Source: Nemophila menziesii (lineage: Eukaryota > Streptophyta > Magnoliopsida > Boraginales > Hydrophyllaceae). Taken from it: DNA of 64,000 nucleotides. Positions 1 to 10,234 of the stretch are shown here, piece after piece. The notes under the pieces are model-generated. The model made no database searches, was not told where the DNA came from, and was given only the letters and a program-made list of their open reading frames with translations. A program made the position numbers and the translations under genes. Each line of letters opens with the position of its first letter. The first letter of the stretch is position 1. The stretch covers positions 25,931,505 through 25,995,504 of the forward strand of contig JARWIR010000003.1 in NCBI GenBank assembly GCA_029959085.1, in the 5' to 3' direction.

Positions 1-194
1 ACATTACACAACAATACAAAAGCATGTCACTATAATAGTTAAAGAAACGAGCAGGTCTACATAACTCTAACAGTAGAAATCAATAGCGAGCACACTAAAA
101 TTCCATACTTATTTCAAAAAACATATTATAATGTATAATAATATAATTACAATCATTTAAGAGTCAACTTAACACTATACCCATACTTTACCTT
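1..194 (-). other. 3' flank of kinase copy 1
   Basis: This short stretch lies just downstream of the stop codon of kinase copy 1 on the minus strand. It is nearly identical to 34780-34977 and 53318-53513, the 3' flanks of kinases 2 and 3, so it is probably 3' UTR and downstream DNA of the same gene family. No ORF or other signal is seen. Confidence 0.6.
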
Positions 195-352
195 TCAAGT
201 AACCTTAACTACATCTCGAGCAACAATGAGTTCTTCTAGTACATCTCCATCACCACTTTCTGACATCATCATTAAGTCATCTTCTGTCACAAAATTATGA
301 CGCTCACCAATAGCTCTAAGAAACTGATACACTTCAAACATAGTTGGTCTTT

Positions 353-1705
353 TGAAAGTCCTAGAGGGGGGGTGAATAGGATTACTAATAAGATAATGCC
401 TAATTAAAATCTTTTGGACAATAATAAGTTTAAGAGAAAACTTCTAAGTCAACTAATATAAATCAAACACTTATAGGATCATGCAAAGAAAAGAGTAAGG
501 TTTGATATAAAAGTATAACTAGTGAAAAGCTAATCCAATATCTTAAACTACTCTAGAAGACTATATGTTAGATAACCTAGATAAACAATTCATGCTAGCA
601 TATAATCAAACATATAGAGTGCGGAAAGTAAATAGAGTAGGGATAGAAAGATACACACGATTTATAGTGGTTCGGTTTCCCTACATCCACTACCTAAGGA
701 AGCCTCCTTAGGATTTCAAGCTTTTCACTAAGCTTCCGTGTCTCTCTTAACCGGGTCGAGAACACAATAACCTTTACAAACTCTTCGATAACACGAAGGA
801 CACACCACTTGCGTAATCACAACACAAGGACACCAAGTATACTCCCTATACTTGAATTCTCTCTTAATCTATCTATTACAAGACCTAGACTTAAGAGGAT
901 AGCAACAAAGTGTTTAAAGGTTTGCTAATTAAAGCTTGTAACTAAAACTCCTAAAGAGTGGATATGACTATAAGCTTGTATACTCCTTCTTGAGTGGATA
1001 GAATCTTGTGGCTTAATTGATTAACTCCTTGAAAGGATTAATAAGCACACTAAGATTGAATTTGACTATGTATAGCTCTTGACACCTTCTTGAATGATAG
1101 CAATTAAGCCCTTTAATGTTTGTAATTAGTTGGTGTCGTTGTAGCCTTCAAAGAGCTTCAATTTATAGCAGAAAATGGCTTCCAACGGTCATAAGGTTTG
1201 AGTCCAACGGATCTATTAATCTCCCAACGGATATATTTCTTATGACTTGGCTTTTGTGCAGAAAACCCTTCTTTGCGGTATACCGCAGCGGTGTACCGCG
1301 CTTCAGTGTTTAATTTTCTTGCTTACTGGTCGGGCTAGTCCTCTATACCGCGCCCTGGTCCGCGCTTGGTCCGGTATACCGTAGCGGTGTACCGCGCCTA
1401 GTAAACTTTGAAGGAAATGACTTTGATCAATAATTCCTCTTCATGAAAGTTGTTGTAAACATTATTCTAAGAATCCTTGAAGTTGAACACTAAGGCTAAT
1501 TCTCAATAAACATAAAGATACGGTTAATAGCATTTGTAAGAGAATAAGATTCTTAAGATAATTAAGTTTAAACAACATGATAATGAAGGAGCTTTTTGAA
1601 GAAAAGAGTGCAAGAAAGAATGTTAATAACAAGAGAAAATAGCACACTAAACACAAGAGGATTTGTCACATTAAAACACCTAATTAGGGAGGCAATATGC
1701 CAACA
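353..1705 (-). repeat. 3' LTR of the Copia-like element
   Basis: 1,353 bases, same length and apparently same sequence as 5478-6830. It contains a GC-rich cluster at about 1276-1402 in which CGGTATACCG/GCGGTGTACCGC palindromes recur in otherwise AT-rich DNA. Confidence 0.92.
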
Positions 1706-1706
1706 A

Positions 1707-1719
1707 TCTCCCCCTTTTT
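1707..1719 (-). promoter_or_regulatory. Polypurine tract of the LTR element
   Basis: On the minus strand this reads AAAAAGGGGGAGA and sits one base from the start of the 3' LTR, the position where plus-strand DNA priming occurs in LTR elements. A TTTGTCATCATC stretch precedes it, as in SIRE-type Copia elements (recalled). Confidence 0.85.
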
Positions 1720-2494
1720 GATGATGACAAATCCTTCACTAAAACACCTTAGGAAAGATATAAAAGTTTAAGCATTTATGAAATAAAGCTCCCCCTCACA
1801 ATAAGCATGCATTTGTGAGTTTTTAAAACGTGCAAGTTTTGAAAGTTTTAGTGCACATAATATTTCTCCCCCTTTGTCTTCATCAAAAAGACGGGGTGAA
1901 AACAACTAAGAGTAGAAGAGCTAAAAACTCAAGTGAATAGATTTTTTTTTTTTTTTTTTAATTTTGAAAAAGTATGATTGACAATTTTACCCTAAAAAGA
2001 ACACTTGAAAACATTTTGAAGAAAGTTTAGGGGTAAAATGTATTTTTTTGAAAAACAAGGGGTCAAGATGTATTTTTCAAAACTTTGGGGTCTAAACGCA
2101 ATTTTGAAAAAAATCTATTTGGGACCACAAAGCAAATTTCAAACTTGTTAGGAACAATGCTATAGAGAGCAAACTATAGGGACTAAGAAGCAATATCAAG
2201 AAGTACCTATAACATCAAAGATCATGTTAGCAACATAAAGATCAAATCAACAAAGAAAGGCAACTAACAATCAAGATAGAAGCAAGTACCAATTATCCAA
2301 ATAAAGCATTTAGCATCCTAACAAATAAAGCAACGTAGCAATATCCTAGATGTCCAAAACACGGACCCATAAAAACTTAAAAGCATAAACATCCATAAAA
2401 CAAGTTCTAATAAAAACCACTTAAGCAATATAAGACTCAAAAACCACCAAGAGGGATTTTCTCCACCAAACACAAAGTACCAAACCAAGACGAA

Positions 2495-3739
2495 CTAACG
2501 ATAATCACGAGGAGAGCGGCTCCTTGATCTACTCCCATTTCCAATATCATTGCGAATACACGAAACATCACTTTTTACACAAGAGAGCTCATTCGCAAGA
2601 TTTCCTATCTTTTCTTCCAAAACTCCAAATTTTCTTTCTATTTTATCTTCCAAAGCCACAAATTTACTCCCTATATAATCCATAAAACGGGACATAGCAC
2701 TTTCGAAACCGGATGGATTAGGAGGGTTAACAAAGGTGGGTTGGCTTGGAGTGGGCTCATTGGGAATGGGGTTTTGTTGATCCGGGTTATCTACTAGAAT
2801 AAGAGTCTCAAGCTCCGGACCATCGGTTTCGCTTTTAGCTCCAAGAATGCGATTACGAATATTATCATCCGAGATACGATTAATAGAGGAGATCGAAACA
2901 TATGTATTGTTATAAATAACAAATTTCATCCTAAGAATCGTGAGATAATCGAAGTTCCAAGACTTATTCATTGCTTTCACATTAGTCCCTCCAAAAGAAA
3001 TATCATTAATCTCAAAGATTTTGGATAGAAATATACCGTAAGGGACTTTATCCCGAGAGGCACGAGCGTGATTCATCCATTTTAGCATAATAGCAATGAT
3101 GTTAATAGGTTGTTTGGAGAAGATCAAGAATAAAAGATAAGCTTCATATGGGATAAGCTTGGCATCATGCTTATCTTTTGGAATAACGGCCGAGATAAGA
3201 AACTTGTGGGCCACGATAAATTCCGGGTCAAAATTACGAATATTCCAATTTCTATCCGCAACAACCATTCTACTATTAACGAACTCATTCACTTCATTTT
3301 GAGCAACAATATCTATATTTGAATTATCCCAACCACTTGACCAAAACCCGCTAAAACCATCCGAGGGTACATCAAATTTAGAACACAAAGCATTTGATTT
3401 TAAACGAATAACGGTACCCGATACAATTGATTTAACCGAAGTATTAGCATGATTAAATTCAAAATTCGTATAAAAATCTTCGATTAACCCGGTTGCCAAA
3501 TGACTACCCGAAAAAGCAAATATCTTATGAAATTTTTGAATTGAAAATAGTTTAAATAGAGAATCATCACCGGAGGGAAAAGCCGAGGGGCAAATCGTTC
3601 TTCCCGGTAGAACATCGAATGGCCGGAGTGGTGGTGGTGGTGGTGATGGTGACTTCGCCGGAGATGGTTCACGGTGGCGGCTTGAGGAGGCTCCGGTGGA
3701 AGACTTTTTCTTGTTGGCAATTGATTTTGTTCTAACCAT
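2495..3739 (-). CDS. Extra ORF of the retrotransposon, plant putative transposon protein-like
   Basis: An intact 414-residue ORF between gag and the polypurine tract, where some SIRE-type Copia elements carry an envelope-like ORF. The N-terminus (residues 1-40) is basic and rich in Ser and Pro. A globular central part (about 60-290) contains GLIEDFYTNF, VPYGIFLSKIF and similar blocks that resemble the plant 'putative transposon protein' domain family (recalled, not searched). The C-terminal 80 residues look like a coiled coil (IERKFGVLEEKIGNLANEL) followed by an RS-rich tail (SRSRSRSP). No signal peptide or clear membrane segment is seen, which argues against a true envelope protein. Its role is unknown. 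That it is open in a very young insertion suggests it was functional, or copied from a functional element, recently. Confidence 0.75.
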   Translation of the reverse strand: MVRTKSIANKKKSSTGASSSRHREPSPAKSPSPPPPPLRPFDVLPGRTICPSAFPSGDDSLFKLFSIQKFHKIFAFSGSHLATGLIEDFYTNFEFNHANTSVKSIVSGTVIRLKSNALCSKFDVPSDGFSGFWSSGWDNSNIDIVAQNEVNEFVNSRMVVADRNWNIRNFDPEFIVAHKFLISAVIPKDKHDAKLIPYEAYLLFLIFSKQPINIIAIMLKWMNHARASRDKVPYGIFLSKIFEINDISFGGTNVKAMNKSWNFDYLTILRMKFVIYNNTYVSISSINRISDDNIRNRILGAKSETDGPELETLILVDNPDQQNPIPNEPTPSQPTFVNPPNPSGFESAMSRFMDYIGSKFVALEDKIERKFGVLEEKIGNLANELSCVKSDVSCIRNDIGNGSRSRSRSPRDYR

Positions 3740-4367
3740 GGTGGAAATTGAAGTGGGTAATGGAGTAGGAAGAGAGAGGAGTTATTTAGGTGGTGAAAGA
3801 GGGTGTTTTTGGTGGTGGAATCGGAGGGTTTTTGGCCGGAAATCGCCAAGGAGGAAGAAGGAGGAAGATGAAATGAAGAAGTGAAGAAGAATTGCAGAAA
3901 AAACGGGTTCTTAAACCTGTCAAACCCTTACGTGCGGTGTACCGCGGGATTCGTCCGGTGCACCGCACGAGTCCTCGATTTGCACAATAAAAAATTCCCG
4001 AAACACACTCGAAACTTCCCCAAAAGACTCGGAATGATATAAAATAATTTTGAGCATCTTTGTTTTGAAAAGAGGAGCCAAGGGGAACCTAAAAACTCAT
4101 ATAACAGTTAATTTCACAAAAGACCCTAAGTTTTCTAAAAGTGCAAAAAGACCCTATGCAAGAAAAAAAAGCAAAACTAAAGCATGAAAAAGGACAAGAA
4201 CTACAAGATAGCATCACAAGTTGATAAAACACATAAAACACAATAAACACATAAATAAAAAACACAAGAGAGGAAAGAATATCACCGTATTTTCCTTTTA
4301 TGAGGTTTGAACGTCCTTTTGCATAAAATTCCATTTTCTTGACGCTCAACACCTTCTTTGCATATTA
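3740..4367 (-). other. Region between gag and second ORF, no gene recognised
   Basis: About 630 bases with only short overlapping ORFs. It contains another GCGGTGTACCGC/GGTGCACCGC palindromic pair at about 3933-3968, related to the cluster in the LTRs. In an autonomous relative, pol would sit in this position, so this is probably the scar of pol loss. Confidence 0.5.
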
Positions 4368-5420
4368 CTATGGTAACCGAGGTGGAATGGATCCGGAAAT
4401 GTTGTTAGCATTTGTCACGATCCATATTGGTTTTTCCCATGAAGGTATCAAAGATCCACTAATAAGTTGTTCATGATAATGGCATGTAGAAGCATGATGA
4501 CCGGGTTTACCACAATAGTTGCAATAACTTCCTTTTTGAATAGAATAACCATGTAGAGGTTTTGAACAAGAAGTTTCCCCATTTTTTCCAATATCCAAAT
4601 TTTCACTAACATACAACTTTTCTTTGAAAAAATCATTTGGATCAAAAGGGGTGATATTTGAGAAAGGATGATTTTTTAAAGCATCAAGAGCAAGGGAAAA
4701 AGCTTCATCCAATTTTTTAAAACCTTCTATGTTTTTCTTCAAAGGATGTTTCCATTTATTAAAGATAAAAATGTTTTCAAAACATGGGTTTTTAGTATTG
4801 CCAAGAATATCATCCAAGGTAATAAAACATTTAAAACAATTCTTTGGCTCAATATTACCCTTTTTTAACATAAGATTATTCAAATGGATTTGAGAATCAA
4901 GAATTTTGAGAAGGGATGAAATTTGCCTAATATCACAATAATTATAAGGAAGAGATAAAGAGTTAGGATAAAGTGCTACCTCATGATTAGGTTTAAAATC
5001 GTTGTGAGATTCATTATGGATTGAGACTTCTTCTTCTTCATTATTTTCGACAATTCCATATATAAACTCCAAACGATTCCAAAGCTCTTTTGCGGTTTTA
5101 CAATCTAACATTTGTGAGAAAATTTCTTCGGAAATTCCACGAATGAGAGTGTACATTGGTTTTGCATTTTGAGTGAGCTTAGCCTTTTCCTCAATGGTGA
5201 GTTCATCAAAATCTTTTTCTTCTTGATTTAGCTTGAGAACTCCTTGTTCATTTAACTCTTCTTTATAAGGGATAAATGGACCTTCTTTTACAATTCTCCA
5301 TTGATCGGGATCTTCGTTTTTGATAAATTCCTCCATTTTTGTTCTCCAAGCAAAATAGTGAGTTCCTACAAAAAGTGGAGGACGAGTAGAAAACGAACTC
5401 TCCAAAAGATTAAATTCCAT
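4368..5420 (-). CDS. Gag polyprotein of the non-autonomous Copia-like element
   Basis: Capsid-type protein of 350 residues, starting at the ATG at 5418-5420 (MEFNLLESSF); the in-frame codon further upstream at 5451-5453 is GTG. The N-terminus has the DUF4219/UBN2-like pattern of plant Copia gags: FVGTHYFAWRTKMEEFI, then DPDQWRIVKEGP and CKTAKELWNRLEFIYG. Near the C-terminus a CCHC zinc knuckle (CNYCGKPGHHASTCHYH) would bind element RNA. It starts about 58 bases inside the 5' LTR. The reading frame ends before any protease or pol motif. It is uninterrupted, as expected from the apparently identical LTRs. Confidence 0.85.
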   Translation of the reverse strand: MEFNLLESSFSTRPPLFVGTHYFAWRTKMEEFIKNEDPDQWRIVKEGPFIPYKEELNEQGVLKLNQEEKDFDELTIEEKAKLTQNAKPMYTLIRGISEEIFSQMLDCKTAKELWNRLEFIYGIVENNEEEEVSIHNESHNDFKPNHEVALYPNSLSLPYNYCDIRQISSLLKILDSQIHLNNLMLKKGNIEPKNCFKCFITLDDILGNTKNPCFENIFIFNKWKHPLKKNIEGFKKLDEAFSLALDALKNHPFSNITPFDPNDFFKEKLYVSENLDIGKNGETSCSKPLHGYSIQKGSYCNYCGKPGHHASTCHYHEQLISGSLIPSWEKPIWIVTNANNISGSIPPRLP

Positions 5421-5462
5421 GTCGTTTACTCTACTAACGATTAAGCTATTCACGTAGAGTTA

Positions 5463-5475
5463 GGCTCTGATACCA
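5463..5475 (-). promoter_or_regulatory. tRNA-Met primer binding site
   Basis: On the minus strand TGGTATCAGAGCC lies two bases after the LTR end (TTTCA, then AT). TGGTATCAGAGC is the standard site complementary to the 3' end of plant initiator methionine tRNA and defines 5478-6830 as the 5' LTR. Confidence 0.92.
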
Positions 5476-5477
5476 AT

Positions 5478-6830
5478 TGAAAGTCCTAGAGGGGGGGTGA
5501 ATAGGATTACTAATAAGATAATGCCTAATTAAAATCTTTTGGACAATAATAAGTTTAAGAGAAAACTTCTAAGTCAACTAATATAAATCAAACACTTATA
5601 GGATCATGCAAAGAAAAGAGTAAGGTTTGATATAAAAGTATAACTAGTGAAAAGCTAATCCAATATCTTAAACTACTCTAGAAGACTATATGTTAGATAA
5701 CCTAGATAAACAATTCATGCTAGCATATAATCAAACATATAGAGTGCGGAAAGTAAATAGAGTAGGGATAGAAAGATACACACGATTTATAGTGGTTCGG
5801 TTTCCCTACATCCACTACCTAAGGAAGCCTCCTTAGGATTTCAAGCTTTTCACTAAGCTTCCGTGTCTCTCTTAACCGGGTCGAGAACACAATAACCTTT
5901 ACAAACTCTTCGATAACACGAAGGACACACCACTTGCGTAATCACAACACAAGGACACCAAGTATACTCCCTATACTTGAATTCTCTCTTAATCTATCTA
6001 TTACAAGACCTAGACTTAAGAGGATAGCAACAAAGTGTTTAAAGGTTTGCTAATTAAAGCTTGTAACTAAAACTCCTAAAGAGTGGATATGACTATAAGC
6101 TTGTATACTCCTTCTTGAGTGGATAGAATCTTGTGGCTTAATTGATTAACTCCTTGAAAGGATTAATAAGCACACTAAGATTGAATTTGACTATGTATAG
6201 CTCTTGACACCTTCTTGAATGATAGCAATTAAGCCCTTTAATGTTTGTAATTAGTTGGTGTCGTTGTAGCCTTCAAAGAGCTTCAATTTATAGCAGAAAA
6301 TGGCTTCCAACGGTCATAAGGTTTGAGTCCAACGGATCTATTAATCTCCCAACGGATATATTTCTTATGACTTGGCTTTTGTGCAGAAAACCCTTCTTTG
6401 CGGTATACCGCAGCGGTGTACCGCGCTTCAGTGTTTAATTTTCTTGCTTACTGGTCGGGCTAGTCCTCTATACCGCGCCCTGGTCCGCGCTTGGTCCGGT
6501 ATACCGTAGCGGTGTACCGCGCCTAGTAAACTTTGAAGGAAATGACTTTGATCAATAATTCCTCTTCATGAAAGTTGTTGTAAACATTATTCTAAGAATC
6601 CTTGAAGTTGAACACTAAGGCTAATTCTCAATAAACATAAAGATACGGTTAATAGCATTTGTAAGAGAATAAGATTCTTAAGATAATTAAGTTTAAACAA
6701 CATGATAATGAAGGAGCTTTTTGAAGAAAAGAGTGCAAGAAAGAATGTTAATAACAAGAGAAAATAGCACACTAAACACAAGAGGATTTGTCACATTAAA
6801 ACACCTAATTAGGGAGGCAATATGCCAACA
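5478..6830 (-). repeat. 5' LTR of the Copia-like element
   Basis: 1,353 bases, TG to CA, matching 353-1705 at a constant offset of 5,125. The element's promoter should lie in it. It abuts the second TCTTT target copy at 6831-6835. Confidence 0.92.
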
Positions 6831-7773
6831 TCTTTCTTTAGGAGCTGGAAGTACACAACTACACGCCACTTTCAAGAACTGGAAAATCTCACCATCATAA
6901 CCTTTTTTAGCTAAAGTTACATCAATCGCATCATGAAGTTTCGAATCTTTAGATAACTGAGAAATCCACTCCACAAGACTACCTTTAAACGATTCAGGAG
7001 CTTGCATGAGTAGGTTTTTCACCTGTCGCTAATTCGAGAAGTACAACACCGAAACTAAAAACATCTCCTTTCGGTGTAGCCATGAGTGTACGAGCGTACT
7101 CAGGAGCAACATAACCCAAATCTCCAAATTCTCCGTTTACAAAAGTACTTAAATGAGTATCAATAGGATTCATAAGTCTCGCAAGTCCAAAATCGGAAAT
7201 CTTAGGTTCGAAATCTCCATCAAGTAAAATACATTTCGAACTTACGTTTCGATGAATAATCCTTGGATTACAATTATGATGAAGCCACGCAAATCCTCTA
7301 GCCGCTCCAATACCGATTTTAAGCCTTCGAAGCCAATCCATAACTTTAGTCCTTTCAGTCCCTTCTTCAGCGACAGGGTGTAACTTATCATTTAACGTAC
7401 CGTTTTCCATGTACTTGTAAACTAAAAGGCGTTCCTTTTTTGCGACGCAAAAACCTAAAATCGGAACTAAGTTTCGGTGCTTTACATTTCCTATAGTCGC
7501 CATTTCGGATGCAAATTCCTTTTCGGAATGTTGAGAGTCTTGTAACCTCTTTACCATTAAAGACCTTCCATCTTCAAGTACTGCCTTGTACATAGTCCCG
7601 GTTCTTCCTGACCCAATAATATTATTGTTGCTAAAATTATTTGTAGCCTTCATTAGATCACTTAATCTCATTTTGGAAACAGACTTTTCAAACATCGAAA
7701 GCTGAAACGATAAACTAGTTTAGCATTTAATTAAATATATAACAAAAAAAGATTAAAAAAGAAAAAAAAATAC

Positions 7774-8610
7774 CTGGATATGTTTAGCACCCTTAATATT
7801 TTTAGCCCATCTATTACCTTCAGGATCACCTAACTTTCTTTTTCGGGAAACTCTTCGATAATAGAAAAAGGAGACAGTACCTACAACTATAGCGGCAACA
7901 ATTACTCCACCAACAGCGGCTAAAATCAAGGGTATAGCACCTTTTTTCTTTGAACCCTCGCAAGGCTCTAATGGTCCACCACATAGTCCTGCATTATTTC
8001 TATAGTTCTCCGCTGGAATACTAGCATTATTGAAAATCGGAACTTGCCCTTGCAGTTTATTATTCGCGACACTAAATGTTTTGATTCTATTTAATTGCCC
8101 TAACTGTGGAGGTATTTGACCTGTGAACTGATTGCTTTCAAGATTGAGGTTGTTAAGATAAGTACAATTTGAAAGATTAATCGGAATCTCTCCTGTGAAT
8201 TTATTGCCTGAGAGGTCAAGATTCACTACAAATGGAATTATTGACGAGATATTAGCTGATAGATTTCCATGAAGCTTGTTTCTTGAAAGATCTAACCCTG
8301 TCATAGATGTGCAATTTTTTAAACCCTCGGGAAATTCACCTTCAAGTCCAATATCTGAAAGCTGGATAATTAAAACCTTGCTTTCATCAGGATGCCAACA
8401 TTCAACTCCTAAATATTTGCAAATAGCCCCCTCGGTTTTGTTATTAAAGTTCCATGAAGAGAATACTACGTTGCCTGGGTCTTTTAATGAATTTGATATT
8501 GATCTTAGACAATCAATATCAGTTTGAACACTGTAACAAGGAATACTATTCAATAGTAATCCAAAAAGTACACTAACAATAGTAGAGAGTGCTCCGCTAT
8601 ATAGTGCCAT
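7774..8610 (-). CDS. Exon 1 of kinase copy 1: intact LRR ectodomain and transmembrane segment
   Basis: Exon 1 is open for 279 codons. The ATG at 8608-8610 (MALYSG) is chosen because the upstream in-frame codon at 8620-8622 is GTG, not ATG. Order: hydrophobic signal peptide (residues 1 to about 25), a Cys-containing N-terminal LRR cap with DIDCLRSISNSL and CKYLGVECW, about five LRRs (LDLSRNKLHGNL, LDLSGNKFTGEIP, LNLESNQFTGQIP), the C-terminal LCGGPLEPC pair, a Lys-rich spacer, one transmembrane helix (LILAAVGGVIVAAIVVGTVSF), then a basic RRVSRKRK stop-transfer. Exon 1 ends in KHIQ before the splice donor at 7773. It is the only undamaged ectodomain exon of this family in the window. A truncated receptor lacking most of the C-lobe could still be made, but nothing here shows that it is. 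Confidence 0.8.
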
Positions 8611-8639
8611 CCTCGTGAACACTACGGAAAAAGACTAAG

Positions 8640-8930
8640 TATTTACTTAGATTGTCGCTTAATACATAGAGATAACTTTGAAATTTAATCTGCAAAACCC
8701 AAGCTCACCTGAAATCCAAAAACATGTATGTGTTAAATAAACTTATATGGTATTCAAGCTGATTAGGAAAAAGGTATGTGTTAATTTGGCCACCACAAAT
8801 CTAAAAAAAAAAGGAAAAATATATATATATTTAACTACATGAGCTTTTCAAAGGAAAAGAGCTGAAAAACAAAAATTTAAATACCAAAAATGATAGTGCC
8901 TATAAATATTTTTTTTTTAAAAACAATCTG
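8640..8930 (-). promoter_or_regulatory. Upstream region of kinase copy 1
   Basis: Non-coding DNA upstream of exon 1, shared with 36700-36950, 55230-55480 and in part 10800-10935. Similarity to copies 2 and 3 stops near 8878, shortly before the LINE fragment. It probably holds the promoter and 5' UTR; no convincing TATA box was picked out. Confidence 0.45.
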
Positions 8931-8934
8931 ATAT

Positions 8935-10115
8935 TAATTGATCTTCAGAGAACCAGATCAAAAGACTCCAACTTGCAGAACAATCACGACCTTCAAGGAG
9001 GCTCACCCAGGACCAGGATCTACTTTGTCGTGGTTTAACTTCTATGAAATCTTTATTCGGGTAGTAAATTCCTTTTAAAACTATGTCCGCTAAAGTCTAT
9101 GGGTGTTGGAGTAGACGCCATGCTTGTCATGCCAGTAAAGTCGTATTAGCCCTTTTCAAGTCTCTAAAGACCAAGCCTCAAATAATCTTGGCTGCTGTCA
9201 TCTTTTCCCACTCCAGCCAGTGGATTTTCCTATTCTGAAGAGAGTTCCACCTTAATCGTGCAATTATAGAAGCTATCTTCTTACAAAAACCAACCGGAAA
9301 AGAGAAAATAGACATCGCATAGGTAGGAATTTCCTGAAGGGCCGCTTTAATTATCACTTATTTGCCTTCTTTAAACAGGAGTTTTGCGATCCATCCTCGC
9401 GCTTTACCGAAAACTTTAGCCACAATCCACTGTAAAGTGTCCACTTTCGATCTTTTGTGACATAATGGAATACCAAGATATTTTCTCAAATCTTCAACCT
9501 CTGAGATAAGAAGCGTTTTAGTCACTTGTTTCCTGATCGGCTTCGGCGTTTGTTTGCTAAAGCATACAACCGACTTGTTAAAGTTGACTCTCTGGCCTGA
9601 ACAACTACAATAAGTCTCAATACATTCCTGAAATTCTTCTAGATCTTGTCCATCAAGTGAGAGAAAGAAAAGCAAGTCATCTGCGAAAAGAAGATGAGAA
9701 ATAATCTAGCAGTTTTGCGTAATCCATATACCTTGTATCCCGCCATCCGTAACTTTCTGTTAAATGATGATGATCAAAGATTCTGTAAGTAAAGAGAACA
9801 ATAACGGTGAAAGTGGATTTCCTTGGCGAAGCCCCTGTCCAGGTTTGAAAAACGGTTGTCTCTCTCCATTGATATTGATTTGGAATGAGACTGTCATGAT
9901 ACAGTTCCATATCCAATTGATCCATTTTTTGGCAAAACCCGTTCCTTCCAAAAGTGTTCTTAAAAAGTCCCATCTAACCTGGTCATAAGCTTTGGCCATA
10001 TCAAGCTTAATAACCGCAAAATGTGTCTCCTTTTTCAGTTTACTGTTCATAAAGAAAGAAACCTCTTGTAATGTTATCTTGTTTCGCTCTCCCTTTGATA
10101 AAAGTAGCCTGTGTT
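8935..10115 (-). mobile_element. LINE reverse-transcriptase fragment
   Basis: Minus-strand remnant of a plant non-LTR retrotransposon. Two adjacent ORF pieces (9760-10050 and 9358-9675) carry reverse-transcriptase blocks in order: KLDMAKAYDQVRWDFL, GLRQGNPLSPLLF, then FADDLLF near 9670-9690 (the Mg-binding Asp pair), then a thumb-like part with LRKYLGIPL. In-frame stops and a frame change between pieces show it is dead. The endonuclease part and a clear poly(A) end are missing. It lies between kinase copy 1 and the collapsed cassette remnant, so it may have taken part in that rearrangement. Confidence 0.85.
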
Positions 10116-10116
10116 G

Positions 10117-10234
10117 GGTTAGGACAGTTTAGTTTCTCTTAGTTAGTTTAAGAAGAGTTACTATGTTATGTTATATATTAATTCTGTGTTTTTTATTAAA
10201 CTCTCTGATATGTAATTGCGATCAACATTAGTTG
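10117..10234 (+). pseudogene. 3' tail of an F-box gene, plus strand, remnant
   Basis: The stretch contains GTTTAGTTTCTCTTAGTTAG, encoding the last residues and stop of an F-box gene of this family, followed by 3' UTR matching the reverse complement of 11214-11330 next to F-box A. Similarity ends abruptly at AACATTAGT, where kinase sequence begins. Nothing else of the gene remains. It is best read as the end of a plus-strand F-box gene from a collapsed cassette copy. Confidence 0.7.

Larger units (their letters stand above)
353..6830 (-). mobile_element. Young non-autonomous Copia-like LTR retrotransposon
   Basis: A 6,478-base element on the minus strand with 1,353-base LTRs at 353-1705 and 5478-6830. 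I found no difference between the LTRs by eye. LTRs start TGTTGG and end TTTCA on the minus strand. The target duplication is TCTTT. A primer site matching the initiator methionine tRNA 3' end (5463-5475) and a polypurine tract AAAAAGGGGGAGA (1707-1719) fix the orientation. The 3.8-kb interior encodes a gag with a zinc knuckle and a second ORF just before the polypurine tract. No protease, integrase, reverse transcriptase or RNase H is visible, so it must have been mobilised in trans. The LTR ends, polypurine tract and CCHC gag resemble the SIRE/Maximus Copia lineage (recalled). It lies in the kinase exon of copy 1. Confidence 0.93.
195..8610 (-). pseudogene. BIR3-like LRR receptor pseudokinase, copy 1, split by LTR retrotransposon
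   Basis: Minus-strand two-exon gene. Exon 1 (7774-8610) encodes signal peptide, LRRs, transmembrane and juxtamembrane segments. Exon 2 (7701 down to 195) encodes the kinase-like domain. The 72-base intron (7702-7773) has GT and AG ends. Rejoined length would be about 620 residues, the usual size for BIR-type proteins (At5g48380/BIR3 group, recalled). In that group the proteins are plasma-membrane pseudokinases that bind BAK1-type co-receptors and restrain immune signalling. The catalytic loop reads HRN, not HRD, while DFG and the P-loop [11 protein letters not shown] remain. Two lesions break exon 2: an LTR element at 353-6830, flanked by TCTTT at 348-352 and 6831-6835, and loss of 5 bases (TAGAC, seen in copies 2 and 3) near 7003, which shifts the frame. 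Both lie in the C-lobe, so this copy cannot give a full kinase domain. Confidence 0.9.

Noticed and set aside
1116..1656. Short ORFs of 64-65 codons in the LTR, repeated at 6241-6781
   Set aside because: They lie in LTR non-coding sequence and show no domain or codon pattern of a gene.
2495..3739. True viral-type envelope gene
   Set aside because: No signal peptide, cleavage site or transmembrane anchor is visible; only the position is envelope-like.
5463..5475. tRNA-Met-like sequence as a tRNA gene
   Set aside because: Only 13 bases match the tRNA 3' end; it is the primer binding site of the LTR element.
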